This document shows positions 22,294 to 33,600 of a DNA stretch of 64,000 bases, piece after piece. The notes beneath the pieces were generated by a model. That model was not told the DNA's origin and searched no databases. It was given only the letters and a program-made list of their open reading frames with translations. Each line of letters starts with the position of its first letter. Position 1 is the stretch's first letter. This DNA is from Calendula officinalis (Eukaryota > Streptophyta > Magnoliopsida > Asterales > Asteraceae). The translations under genes were made by a program, and so were the position numbers. The DNA lies in assembly GCA_963853835.1 (NCBI GenBank), contig OY970829.1:4508446-4572445 (forward strand), written 5' to 3'.

Positions 22294-22425
22294 TTAACTT
22301 ATAAATACAGAAACGTCGCTACATGACAAAATGTCACTATTCACCCCATGATAAATGTTATATAGATAATTTAAGGTTCAAATTTTAACTAAAAAGTATT
22401 CACGAACCATTCATATTCGTTTATA

Positions 22426-22728
22426 CTTCCTCGATTCAAAATAAGTGTTACACTTTCTTTAAATGGGTGTTTCAAAATAAGTGGTACACTTTGAAAAATT
22501 ACCTTATTTGGCAAAAAATAGTAGGACCCACACCCAATAACTATCTACTTTAACAAAGTGAAATGACCAATTTACCCTTACTTTTTACTTTTAAACATCA
22601 TTAACCTCACTTTATTCAAAAGGTGTATCCACTAACCATTCAGTTAATCTAATTCAACCATCATTATAATCTTTTACCTAAAAAATCGTGAAACCCAAAG
22701 TGCAACACTTATTTTAAATCGGAGGAAG
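22426..22728. mobile_element. Stowaway-like MITE
   Basis: Ends CTTCCTCGATTCAAAATAAG and its complement are flanked by TA. It is close to the copies at 24068 (inverted) and 27229. Confidence 0.85.
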
Positions 22729-22775
22729 TATATCTTCACCTTTTTACCGAATTGTTCACGAACAATTTATAAATA

Positions 22776-24029
22776 GAGTAAATTACAGTTTTTGTCCCTG
22801 TGGTTTGTCTGATTCTGCGTTTTTGTCCTTGTGTTTTTTTTTCTGTTTTTCTGTCCCTGGGGTATGCAAAATTCCGTTTTTTGTCCTTCCGTCCACTTGC
22901 CGTCTCTTTTTGGCGTTAACTTATCTCATGTGCCAAGCACATGAGGGTATTTCTGTCTTTTACCTTAAATCACTTATACCCTGTCCTTTATAAATTGTAC
23001 TTCCATATTTGCCTCTTTCTTCACCACCACCATCAAGAACACCCCCAAATTACTTGTGTTCTTTTGAAGAACCTGCGACAATTTACGCAACAAATAAACC
23101 TAAATCAAAAGATGAAGATTATGAAAGACAATCAAACACTTACAACAAGCAAAGAAACCCAAAATGAAAAAACAATTTTTAATAAGTAAGGACAGTCTAG
23201 GGCAGCGATGCTGTGATCGAAAATAAACACAAGAACAACAAGGAGATCCAATCCTTTATTCTAACCCCAACTTTCATAATTTCATGTACAAGAATTGCCG
23301 ATTTAGAAATTTATTCGTTGCTCATTCGATCTGAAACATATTATCCAGTTATCTCTATTTTAATCCGATTGATTCAAAGTTATTATAGAAGCTGCTGCTC
23401 CGGCACCTAGCAAGAAGCAGAAAGAACCAGTCAGGTCTCCGACACCCGAAATTGCTCCGACTGAGTTCTTCTCGGACGAAACCGTATCTTTTTCTCCAGC
23501 TGACTTCTTCTCCGACGAAACCCTTTCTTCTCCGACGATCAATTTCTGTGTTCTAAAAAACCCTAATTCTTCAACTTTTAAAATTGAAAAAGATGGAGAG
23601 AAAGAAGAAGAAAGGGTTTGATTTGGTTTGAGTTGAAAGTTTGATTATGAAGATGAGAGTTGAAAAGAAGAAGAAAGAGTTTGATTTTGATGGTTTGATT
23701 GTTTGGGGTTTTAGATTGTTGAACATCTTGGTTTTAGATGGTCGAATACAGTGATGAGGACGATGAGATGAGAAATGGGATTTGGGGTTTTTTATTTAGG
23801 AAAGCATGGGGACAAATTTTGATAAAAGGGTTTGAATTTGGGGGTAAAGGGGTTTTAATTTGGGGGGTTTTGATAAAGGACGAATGTACCCTCACGTTTT
23901 CAGCACGTGAGGGGTTTAACGGTCAAAAAGAGACGGCAAGTGGACGGAAGGATAAAAAACGGAAATTTGCATACCTCGGGGGACAAAAACGCAGAATCAG
24001 ATAAACCACAGGGAAACTGTAATTTACTC
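22776..24029. mobile_element. Mutator-like element with long TIRs (Pack-MULE candidate)
   Basis: Terminal inverted repeats of about 150-180 bases (22776-22956 and 23877-24029) begin GAGTAAATTACAG and end CTGTAATTTACTC. Perfect 9-bp duplications TTATAAATA (22767-22775 and 24030-24038) fit Mutator superfamily insertion. No transposase is present. The 0.9 kb interior is less AT-rich than the flanks. It includes about 23390-23560, which is open on both strands: plus APAPSKKQKEPVRSPTPEIA with a repeated FFSDET; minus EERVSSEKKSAGEKD after an ATG. It looks like captured host gene sequence, but I could not name the donor. Confidence 0.85.
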
Positions 24030-24067
24030 TTATAAATATTTAATTTTTTTAACAAACGAACATAATA

Positions 24068-24375
24068 CTTCCTCTGATTCAAAATATGTGATACATTCTT
24101 GATTTCACGGTTTTTGAGGCAAAAGATTAGAATGAGGGTTAAATAAGATTAATTGGATGATTAGTAGGGAATGAGTCTCACAATTTTTTAATAAAGTAAG
24201 GTTAATGATATTTAAAAGTAAGAGTAAATGAGTCATTTTTACTTTATTAAAATAGGTTGTTAATGAGTGTGGGATCCACTATTTTTTACCAAATAAGGTA
24301 AAATTTCAAAGTGTATCAATTATTTTGATACACCCAAATATGAAAAGTGTATCACTTATTTTGAATCGGAGGAAG
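24068..24375. mobile_element. Stowaway-like MITE
   Basis: Ends CTTCCTCTGATTCAAAATA and TTTTGAATCGGAGGAAG are flanked by TA. Its internal sequence is the inverse of the copy at 22426-22728, so the MULE is bracketed by inverted relatives. Confidence 0.85.
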
Positions 24376-24497
24376 TACAAAAATTCATTCTTAAATGTTT
24401 AATGAATATTTCATGAAAATTTATTCTGCTCAACAAGCATACAGAGCACGCAAATAATGTCCGTTCGTGTTTGTTTATTTACTTTACATATAATATA

Positions 24498-25126
24498 CTA
24501 GCTACAAAACCCGTCCGATGGGCGGGTATGCTGTAAATTTTAGTATGTAGAAAAATGTCCAAAAACTTTATATATTTCTAAATGACATAATAATCGATAG
24601 ATGTGATGATGATTTTGTACAAAAAAACGGTAAATGAAGAAATGTTACACGGACATTTTATTAAATGAAGAATCCAGCTTTTTATGCCGTAATCCGTAAT
24701 ATCTGAAGTCTGGTTCCGTTGCACAATCCAGCTTTTTATGCCGTAGTCATAGAATGCCGGTTTTATGGAAATTATATTGAGTCGTGTATCACTTCTGAAT
24801 AAATACGATTGAGTCGCTTATTGATCTTTTAAATATTTATTTGTTTCCGTGTATGTAGGATCTTTTAAATAGTTATTTATTTGTTTCGTTGTATGTAGGA
24901 AGCCGTATATGGAGCATATGAATGTAGACCGTAAGCCGTACCAGATTCGTTTGCCGTATATGGAGCGTATGAATGTAGACCGTAAGCTGTACCAGATTCG
25001 TTTGTATTAGTGCAAGTGACGTGGACCAATCAGGGATTTCCAAGTGGCATTATGGACGAATAGGAATGCTTGGAATTGCCATGGTGTCAAAACCTTTCAA
25101 ATTTAGGCCTCATATATAGGGTAGGA
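24498..25126 (-). mobile_element. Non-autonomous Helitron
   Basis: On the minus strand it starts TCCTACCCTATATATGAGG (25126) and ends with a GC hairpin, CCCGCCCATCGGACGGG, then CTAG (24498). It lies between host A and T. There is no RepHel coding. The interior holds tandem repeats. Confidence 0.82.
24903..25004. repeat. Two 51-bp tandem units in the Helitron
   Basis: The unit 'GCCGTATATGGAGC-TATGAATGTAGACCGTAAG-...ATTCGTTT' occurs twice head to tail with three changes. A second pair, 'CAGCTTTTTATGCCGTA', lies near 24669 and 24729. Confidence 0.85.
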
Positions 25127-25246
25127 TTGATTTCATATAAATAAATTATTAAATTAGATTTAAATACAATTCAAGCTATTTCCTATTGCAGTTATCACAG
25201 TAACTCTTCAACATACATAACAGGAAAGAATTTTTCCAACTTTATA

Positions 25247-25443
25247 TGAGTTTTTCTAATGTATATATTGAAGGTATACGATAATATATATTTAATAAAG
25301 TGATTATTTTATTTAAATAGAAAATCATATTTAATGTATTTTCTATAATTTTAAAAATCAAAGTATATTAATTTATTCAATACACAATTAGGAAATAAAC
25401 ACTACATTAAATGCACGTTATAATATGCTCCTAAAACACCTTA
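25247..25443. mobile_element. Decayed MITE related to 39284-39490
   Basis: It starts GAGTTTTTCTAATGTAT and carries GGTATACGATAA. The right end (CATTAAATGCACGTTATAATATG) is inverted relative to the left. Confidence 0.5.
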
Positions 25444-25529
25444 GAATTTTTGTATAATTAGATTCATTAATTGAGATGTTTTCAATGTCGTTTTTAATTT
25501 TTTATAATCACGAGAACAAATCTGAATTA

Positions 25530-26590
25530 TTGAATAATAATAATTAATGATAATGATTAATCACACATTTATACATGAAGTGATATTTTGGTTATTTGAC
25601 ACTCACAAAAAAATATTATTTTATTTTACTTATTTTTATTTTAAAATTATATTTTTATTTTAGTTTACTATTTTATTTTATTTTCATTAAAAAAACATCA
25701 TGTGATTGTATACTTGATCACATGTGATTGCACAAAACATCAATGTAATCAAGTATACAATTACATGTGATTATACAAACATATCACATGTGATTATCAC
25801 ATAATATTGTTTCTTTAACAAATAAAAATAAAAATACTTAAAAAACTAATAAATAAATAAAAATTGGATCAAAATTTATGTGGGTATCAAAATGACCAAA
25901 ATACCCCTCAATATATAAATTATATGATTAATCTTGACTATTGATTATTATGATTAGGGGTGCCCATCGGGTTATTGGGTCGGCTTATAGATCTTATCGG
26001 ATTGGGTCCATCGGGGTTGAGGAAAAAAAATCCTAACCCGAAACCTGACCCGATAAGGATTTTGGTTTGTCGAGTTCGGGTTGGTCGGGTTTTGGATTTG
26101 TCGGGTTGACCCGGTCGGGTTGGTCGGGTTACACTTAAGTTATGAATTTTAAGTAAAATTATAGAAATTATTTAATATATTTAATTTTATGGGTTTTTAT
26201 TTAATACTTGTAATTGTTAATTGATTTTTATTGAATGATTTATCATATGATTTACTATTGAATTAATTTAATAGTAAAAATATCTTAGTTTTTATAGGAA
26301 ATAAAACACTTAAACTTTAATCGGGTCTAATTGGGTCAACTCGAACCCGACAAAGTTAAGAAATTCTAACCCGATAACGAATCGGGTTGGTCGGGTCGGG
26401 TATAAAAAACCCGATAATAATATGGGACCAGAATAGACCCAACCTAATTAGTATAACCGGGTTCGGGTTCGGATTTAAGTCAGGTCAGGCCGACCCTTTA
26501 AGCACCCTAATTATGATCAATGATTAAGAATTTTACGGAGTATCTTTTAAAACTGCAAGAAAATTAAATTAAAGATTACATTAATCAATT
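25530..26590. repeat. Second copy of the ATCACATGTGATT repeat, split by a hAT MITE
   Basis: It parallels 16285-16800: TTAATGATAATGATTAATCACA, a central set of CACATGTGATT palindromes, then GACCAAAATACCC and GATTAATCTTGAC. The right end continues as CAATGATTAAGAATT after the MITE at 25955-26509. Confidence 0.65.
25955..26509. mobile_element. hAT-type MITE rich in CGGGTT, nested
   Basis: Ends TAGGGGTG and CACCCTA are flanked by a perfect 8-bp duplication ATTATGAT (25947-25954 and 26510-26517). The internal arrays resemble those of 1060-1787. Confidence 0.88.
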
Positions 26591-27228
26591 CTCTTCATTA
26601 GTTACTCCAAAGATTCATCTTAAAACTATAATTAGTATTTAAAAGCTTTTAATTCTTTTCTTGTACTAAAATTACTCTTTTTCTATTTTCCCTCTTATAT
26701 TAAATGTTTATTAATTTCTACCTTTTTATATTAATATTTGAATTGATTTCAAATTAAAAACTGGAAGATTATAAACAACGGATTTAATTTCTCATTTAAA
26801 AACAAAAATCCAGAAAGATACCTCAATCTTATTCTTCCTTATCCTCTCCTAATTTCGTCCGAGTGTCCGACCCTAGGGATACGGATACCCAATAAACATT
26901 CCAAAAAGAAGAGTAATTTTATTAGATGAAAAAGCATTTAATTTTATTTTTTTCGACACGTAACACAACTCCGTAATTTTATATTTTTGACTATTTTTTA
27001 TCCACAGAACTTAAACACAAAAATTAAGATTACGCCTCTTATTTCACACAAGACACCTATTATTTTTTATATAAAATATAAGAAAATGATATCACTTCCT
27101 ATAAAATAATTATATTTATTTTCCTATTTTCCTACTTATTTGATAAATTCACATCTGTAAATGATAAAAGAAAAGAAAACTAATAAATTCCGCACGCCAG
27201 TGATTCTATAAGCCGCCAAATAAATATA
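26591..27228. other. AT-rich intergenic DNA
   Basis: No feature recognised. Confidence 0.5.
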
Positions 27229-27542
27229 CTTCCTCCGATTCAAAATAAGTGATATACTTTTCTTTTTGGGGTGATTCAAAATAAGTGATAAACTTTGAAA
27301 ATTTAGCTTATTTGGCAAAAAACAATGGGACACATACCCGCTAACTATCTGCTTTAACAAAGTGAAATTACCCCTTTACCCTTACTTTTTATTTTTAAAC
27401 ATCATTAACCTTACTTTATTCAAAAGGTGTGGGACCCATTCCCCACTAATCATCAAATTAATCTAATTTAATCATCTTTATAATCTTTTGCCTCAAAAAC
27501 CGTGAAACCTCAAGTGTATCATTTATTTTGAATCGGAGGAAG
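27229..27542. mobile_element. Stowaway-like MITE
   Basis: Ends CTTCCTCCGATTCAAAATAA and its complement are flanked by TA. It is the cleanest copy of the group, useful for aligning the interrupted one at 51324. Confidence 0.88.
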
Positions 27543-27616
27543 TATATTTTTTTAAAATAAATAAATACTATTATATATTTAGCAAACACTTTAGAAACTT
27601 ATTATTATAAATTATG

Positions 27617-27778
27617 AGCTTTGATAATGAAAGTCCTACGAGTGGTAATAGACACGCATCAAAAGCTTGTACATTAACCTATAATTACCCCTGAATTTTA
27701 TGAACCACTTCTTCCCATGAATCATTGTACAACTTTTAATGCCTTACATATAGCTTAAGGACTGTCATTATCAAAACT
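27617..27778. mobile_element. Decayed MITE related to 35903-36056
   Basis: It includes GATAATGAAAGTCC at the left, GCATCAAAAGCTTGTACA inside, and GGACTGTCATTATC at the right. Confidence 0.5.
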
Positions 27779-28270
27779 TAGGGGTGTTAACGAGTCGAGT
27801 TTTTAACGAGCTACTCGAGCTCGAGCTCGTTTATATCGAGCTCAAGCCTATACTGATTCGATCTCGAGTCGAGCTCGAACATAAAATAATACTCGATTAA
27901 TCTCACGAGTCGAGCCTAATAATTTAATACTCGACTCGGCTCGTTCGATAACTCGTTCAGTCTCGAGCCGAATGAGCCAGACGATTTTAACGAGTCGATC
28001 CTAACGAGCTGAACAAGTGTTGTATATAATAAGTACAAGTGTTGATAGAAGAATATACATATATTAATAGGGTGTTAACGAGTCGAGTAATTAACGAGCA
28101 TTTCAAGTTTGTAAATTAGTTTTCAAAAAATATGGAATCATAAACGAGTTCCGAGCTCGAGCCCGAACACTGTAATAATATTCGAGCTCGAGCCCAATTT
28201 TATAAACTTATTCGAGCTCGAACCGAACAATTATTAGACGAGTCGAGCCAAAATTTCCTGATATTCAATT
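27779..28270. repeat. hAT-type MITE fragments rich in CGAGCTCGAG
   Basis: A left end TAGGGGTGTTAACGAG at 27779 is followed by ACGAGTCGAGC arrays. A second start-like TAGGGTGTTAACGAGTCGAG lies near 28065. The right terminus is missing, so the copies are truncated or nested. Confidence 0.6.
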
Positions 28271-28438
28271 CGATTCATTATTACTAATTAACACACTTTA
28301 ATTTCAACAATCGTGCAAACACCCCCTTTAAACCCCGTCGCTCGTTGTGTCTCATTCTCACACAAGTCTCTATCAACTCATCATCAACTTCGATTCTCTC
28401 TCTAGAAGGTTCATCACCGTCATCGCTGAAGCTTCAAG

Positions 28439-29253
28439 GTAGGGTTTCATCTTTCGCTTGCAATCTTTTTATTTTAGGCTTTTATCATTACACATAAAAG
28501 GGGTTTTCAACTATAGGGTTCTACGATTTTATCTAATTGGTGTGTTTATAATGTTTATTTTGATTTAGAATGACGCTGATATGATTAATTTCAGTTAGGG
28601 TTTACTACAAAAGAAACAAGTAATTGCATTGTGATCGATTTTTCAGTTCTGAACTAGAATTTGCATTTGATATTTTATGTCAAACATTCGTGTGCTAAAT
28701 TGATATGATTTATGCTACGATTGTTACACTTTCCCCAAATTTGATCATAAAATTCATCTCAAATCAATTTTGTAATCATAAATTAATTTTTTCCTGCTCA
28801 TTGACATACAAAATTAGAATGGCGTAATAAATTATAAACTAAACATACCCTGATTTAATGTTATCATCGAGTGACTTGTTAGATCCAATTAACCATATGT
28901 ATATGTCAGATCTGATTGATATGTTGTGTTTGGGTTTGATCATATAAGTGCTTATTTTCTTATTGCATGGAGCAGATAAACAGTTTTGACTTTTTGGATT
29001 GTGTTTTTCAAACAAAATAAGCCATTTTTTAGTGTTTGGATGATAAAATAGCAAGTTCTTATTTAAAATTGCTTTATTTAAACCAGTAAAAAGTAAACAA
29101 AATAAGTCATCCAAACACTCCAACATGCTAATTCGCGTTTAAAACACAACAAGCAGATAACCGATTTAATAATTAATCCCAATTCCCAAACACCTCCTTT
29201 ATTTAAGTTATTTAAAATTAATCAAGATTCCATAATTTTATAACACATTTCAG
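28439..29253 (+). other. 5' UTR intron of the small gene
   Basis: A CT-rich leader (about 28350-28438) ends CTTCAAG|GTAGGGTTTC. The intron closes at TTTCAG (29253) or at CAG (29260), just before the start codon. It contains a decayed foldback element at about 28920-29195. A long first intron in the 5' UTR often raises expression in plants; that role is inferred. Confidence 0.65.
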
Positions 29254-29261
29254 TTAACAGT

Positions 29262-29513
29262 ATGGGAAGCAAGAATGATAGCTGGTCTGACCAATGGGGA
29301 GACGGTGTTTTTGACAACGAAGAAAATAGTTATGAAAAAACGAATAATAAAAGTAACAACAACAACAACAAAAAGATGGAACAAGTGAAAGCAGTTGCAT
29401 CAACTGGATTAGTGAAAGCTAAATCTGCTGCAGTTGTTGGGGCCAACAAAGTGAAGAAAGGAACATCTACCGGTTTTAAATGGATCAAGAACAAATGCTC
29501 CTCTTCTAAGTGA
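29262..29513 (+). CDS. Small conserved plant protein, function unknown (83 aa)
   Basis: The product starts MGSKNDSWSDQWGDG, has an acidic then Asn/Lys-rich linker, and ends in a conserved-looking block: VKAVASTGLVKAKSAA, GANKVKKGTSTGFKWIKN and a KCSSSK tail. I recognise the 'DSW-DQWG' start and 'KVKAVAS.GL.KAK..A..GA.KVK.GTS.G.KWIK' end as those of short uncharacterised proteins found across land plants. It is one uninterrupted exon with its ATG eight bases after a good splice acceptor. No signal peptide or membrane segment is seen. The C-terminal half is basic and possibly helical (Lys/Ala/Val). Neighbouring MITEs lie just outside the gene. The start is chosen because it opens the conserved motif. 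Confidence 0.82.
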   Translation: MGSKNDSWSDQWGDGVFDNEENSYEKTNNKSNNNNNKKMEQVKAVASTGLVKAKSAAVVGANKVKKGTSTGFKWIKNKCSSSK

Positions 29514-29674
29514 AACATATAATCTTGTTCATGTCCATCTTTTATATTAAAATTGTACTTCATTTTCTGGTTTTAATGATTCCATCAAGTGTAAATTGAA
29601 GGACACACATGAATGAATGATTCTAGTATTTTTTTTCACAAGTTTTGTGCAATTATTATTAATGTTTACTTTAA

Positions 29675-29829
29675 GGAAAATGATAATGACATAAGATCTC
29701 ATGACATGCATCAAAAACTTGTACAATAATAAATAATTGTCCCTACATTTTAGAAATAAACCACCATTAATAAAAGTATAAACGTTTTGTGCATGTAACT
29801 ACCTTTTAATGTCAGCGCTAACAAAACCC
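29675..29829. mobile_element. MULE-type MITE with palindromic ends
   Basis: It is an inverted relative of 35903-36056: GGAAAATGATAATGACA at the left and TAACAAAACCC at the right. Near-perfect flanks TTTACTTTAA and TTTATTTTAA suggest a 9-10 bp duplication. Confidence 0.7.
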
Positions 29830-29859
29830 TTTATTTTAAAGGTATGTACAATTTCATCA

Positions 29860-31189
29860 TACATGAAAGCATAACCTCGAATCTACGACAACAATAACAA
29901 TGATATTTAATCTCTTCAAATCTGGGGTATGCGAAGGTAAGATGTAGGCAATTATACATTTGTAATACTGTTGCGCACCTTATGTTAAATACTGGGTGTG
30001 TATCAGTATTATAAAAGTGTTGCATTAGTTCGCATGTTTATGCCAGCAAAGCAAGATAACGACACATCTTGTAAGTATGTAGAATCTCGAGTACCGCTCT
30101 TTCATCTGCGCAGCCCATTTTTTTGTAAATTTTGAGTTCTTCGGCTTATGTTTTTCTTCCTTCATTATCATCTTCCGAACATAAATTTTGAGTTCTTCGG
30201 CTTATGTTTTTCATGATCAATTTTTATGACTTGAGGGTTATATATACATGATTTGAAAATTTTATAGATGGGCCCAAATCAGGTCGGGTCTACTGTTTTT
30301 GATGTGAAAGTTGCAAACATTTTGATGCTTAGTCAATTGTTTTCTCCTTCCGAAAAGTCTAGAGGCATCCATTATAATTATTGTGGATAAACTGATTTAA
30401 CTGATTTGGGTTTATAAAATTTAAAATTACCTTTTTTTTACTGTTATTTAGCTATTGGACAAATAATAATTATTTAGTAATTATTTAAGCATGTGGTATG
30501 GAGGCATACTATTGGGCTACCGTATAGTCTTTTCAAGGTGATGCATATCAAACTCATGACCCAATCAATTTGGATCAAGCCACGTGTTATTTGTAGAAAA
30601 CACATGAGCCCACCAAATGCCTCGCACAGTCATTGTATTTGGGCCCATACGACTGAAGTAAAAGTAAATAAATTCAAGACTCATTGCTTTTTCTTGAATG
30701 TGTGTTTTATATATATGTCAAAGGGCTGTTTTATATTTTTATGAAAAATCACGGGATGTTGTAATTTTGTTGAACGCAACTTTTATATAATAAAAATATC
30801 CTTCATTATATGTATGATTATTAAATATACGATAATGTCATATAATTTATGTAATGTAAATTATGGAATTGAGTTGTTACTAATGCTATAGACGTGAATA
30901 TATACAATTACGAAATGATAAAATGATAAACATATAATAACAAATAAAAAAATTAAAAACATTAAATAAATGATTACAAACTTTTCTGCAAAAAACCACG
31001 AGGAATGATAAATAAAAAATTAAAAACATTAAATATATACAATTATTATAATTATTATAATTATTATTATTTTGAATCTTAAATCAATCGATATAAATAG
31101 GATTATTACCTTTTAAAACGTGAATACATAATTATTCAAGCATATTCAAAATCAGCTGTATAATAAACAAGGTGTGGATATCCTTAGGA
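29860..31189. other. Intergenic DNA with a dispersed-repeat fragment
   Basis: About 29883-29960 (ACAACAATAACAATGATATTTAATCTCTTCAAAT and on) matches a repeat also present at 60070-60145. Beyond it I recognise nothing; 30780-31170 is very AT-rich. Confidence 0.5.
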
Positions 31190-31537
31190 TGACCGAATGC
31201 TAAAAAGGAGGATTGGTCGCCAGTCGGCAGTCGCCGGTAATTGGGTGGATGTGTCGCCAACATCAGCCGTGGTCGCCAAAGGCCGACCACTAAAAATAGT
31301 CTTAGTCACCATAAGCTAAGAGTTGTTAGCCAGATTTCACCTATGCTAACTACTAGTTACTTGTCAGCTATAGTTTTCATAGATCATGAGCGATTCCCTT
31401 AACCCATCGGGACCATCCGTTGGCCTACAGACGGCTTCTTCACCCAACCAATGGCACCATAAGTCGGTTTGGAGGCGCCGGTTAGATTTTGCGGTCTGGC
31501 GACAAGCGGAGAAGGAATTAAGGTGGGACTCAAGGTA
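31190..31537. repeat. GC-richer repeat hosting the pogo-like element
   Basis: The stretch has GTCGCCA/GGCGAC words on both strands (GGTCGCCAGTCGGC, GTGGTCGCCAAAGG). Beyond the element, 32112-32340 resembles 840-1000. It may be one older transposon split by 31538-32109. Confidence 0.4.
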
Positions 31538-32109
31538 CAGTAAAATCTCTTTAAATTAATAAGGTCGGGACTTGACAAATTTATTAATTTAGAGAGTTAT
31601 TAATTTATTGATAAATTAATAATTATTAATTTAAAGAGTTGAAGGTGTTCAATGTATTCTTAAGAAAGTTTGACAATGAGAACAACGTAAAGGATGACGA
31701 CGAAGATGATACGGCGTGTTTGGAGCCTGTTACACGAAAGGATGCACTTAGGGTGTCGAACACTCTTCACAACTTTATGATACAATACAAAAATACAACA
31801 ACTGAGCTATTGGATGCAATAAGAAAAGTTAAATATGAGCTCCAAATAAACTTGAACTTTAAATGAAAACAAACATTTATTAAATCATATTTTAATAGAG
31901 TGTAACATATTTTTTTTCAGTTTGTATAAATTATTAATTTATGATTTACTTGGGACCAAAAATTATAAAGGGATCTCCCAAAAATTTATTATCTTATTAT
32001 TTTAACGATTTTTTCAAAATTATACATTGGCCCAAGTCGGAACCGGACAAATTTATTATTTTATAGAGTTTATTAATTTACCGAGTATTAATTTAAAGAG
32101 ATTTTACTG
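31538..32109 (+). mobile_element. Pogo/Emigrant-like mariner deletion derivative
   Basis: Terminal inverted repeats CAGTAAAATCTCTTTAAATT and its complement (ending GAGATTTTACTG at 32109) are flanked by TA. They resemble the Emigrant MITE and pogo-like elements of plants. The left end joins directly to transposase C-terminal coding DNA, so most of an autonomous element has been lost. Confidence 0.8.
31639..31866 (+). pseudogene. C-terminal remnant of a pogo-like transposase
   Basis: The 75-codon open frame reads FLRKFDNENNVKDDDEDD, then SRK-type helix-forming text (VTRKDALRVSNTLHNFMIQY, TTTELLDAIRKVKYELQ) and ends NLNFK before a stop. Plant Tigger/CENP-B-like transposases end in a comparable acidic stretch followed by paired helices ('ALK.L.TL..F...'). 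The catalytic DDD/E core and the N-terminal HTH domains are absent, so it cannot catalyse transposition. The start codon is arbitrary because the frame enters from the deletion junction. It lies inside the TIRs of its own element. Identification rests on general resemblance, not on a search. Confidence 0.6.
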
Positions 32110-33378
32110 TATTTTAATAGGGTATTTGATATTTTGTATGTGTATATTTTATAGTGGTGGGGTCTAAAAAACTGAAGAGAAGAGGTATTGATGACATAAG
32201 TATTTAAGTTGAATGTCAGTTAGAGTGAATTTTAACGTGACGCTGATTTGATAAAAAATGAAATGTTTGTTGGCGTGACGGAGTGAAAAAACATCAGGGG
32301 TAGGCCTCATCTTACCCCAAAATTTGGTCTAAAAAATTTGTTACGCTTATAAAGGTGTGCAGTGTGCACTTTGCATCACGGCCCATTTTTTTTTACCATT
32401 AATCTCTCTCAATAGCGATAAAATAGTAACTCGTAATTAGGGATTGAATCGGGTTCGGAACCGACCCGGATAGATCCTGACCCGAAATACCCGAGAATCG
32501 ATTTAGAAGGATTAGTAGACCCGATAACCGAACCGTTTTACAGTATACGGTTTCGGTTCGGTTCCGGGTTCGGATCGGGTATATACCCGATTGGAATCGA
32601 AATAGTAATTGGAACCGAAGTAGTATATACATTGTTCGGGTAAATCAGATATATACCCGATAGAGGACAAAAAGTTTCAAATTCCTTCTGGTGTTTAGGT
32701 GCTCCTTCGTTATCTTTAATATATCCAGGACTTGTACCCATCAATTGTCACGGTCTCCAACCCATTTATTACTCCTTTTATAAAAGAAAATTCACTTTTT
32801 AATGCAATAACTTTTCTTTTCTTTTTACCAATTTATGCATTAAATCGTCTTTTGTTTCTCTCTTTTTTTCAATCTTATGGAATCATTTTTTATCTATTAA
32901 CTCTATGCATATAAAGAGCGTTCGAAGTGGCATGCGTGCTGTCGGTGCGATGGTGCGACCATACCACAATTTTACTCTTCCCTCGGTCTGGTCTCATGGT
33001 GGATCCCGGAGTTTGTTTACCATGTTGTGGTATTAGGGTTTTTTTTTTTGCTTTTATAAGTTTATTAAATGTTAAATGCTTTATTGAGATGTGTGATCAA
33101 CTATGGGTAAAAAGAATTAAATGGTCTTTGACTTAGTGGTATGTATTGCTCTCCATTATTGTGGTTGAAAGTTTAAGTTCTACAGTAGACATGGTGTATT
33201 ATATATACTCGTAGTTAGTATTTGTTGTTAAAAAAAATTTATGGGTAAAATAAAAAGTAGGTTATTTGTGGTTTTCCATATTCTTGGTTTTTAAATTGGT
33301 TGTGTAACCACTTCAAGTACTCTAAAATAGTTGTCATGTTGTTATTTTACTTTGTCTTAAATTAATTATTAAATAGTA
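32110..33378. other. Intergenic, with CGGGTT-type low-complexity DNA
   Basis: 32436-32665 is rich in ACCCGA/CGGGTT words like the hAT MITEs but lacks TAGGGGTG ends. No gene recognised. Confidence 0.5.
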
Positions 33379-33600
33379 CTCCCTCCGTCCCATCAAAAAA
33401 GTTCTCATTTTTCCTCTAAATTTTGTCCCACAAAAAAGTTTCCATTTTTCAAATGGTGAGGGACCACTTAATAAAATAATATTAAAACTATGGACCCCAC
33501 CACTAATTATCTTCTAAAAGCATTTTCTCTCTCATGAAAACCTTATATTTTAATCAATATATAACCATGCACCCCACCACTAACTCTCTCCTAAACAAAT
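33379..33600. mobile_element. Right-truncated Stowaway-like MITE
   Basis: The left end CTCCCTCCGTCCCATCAAAA follows TA at 33377. The interior parallels 14888-15159. The inverse terminus is missing. Confidence 0.7.

Noticed and set aside
23360..23542. Independent gene in the MULE
   Set aside because: Both strands are open over a short stretch and there is no complete gene structure, so it is treated as captured sequence.
24903..25004. CRISPR-like repeats
   Set aside because: There are two adjacent tandem units without spacers, inside a plant Helitron.
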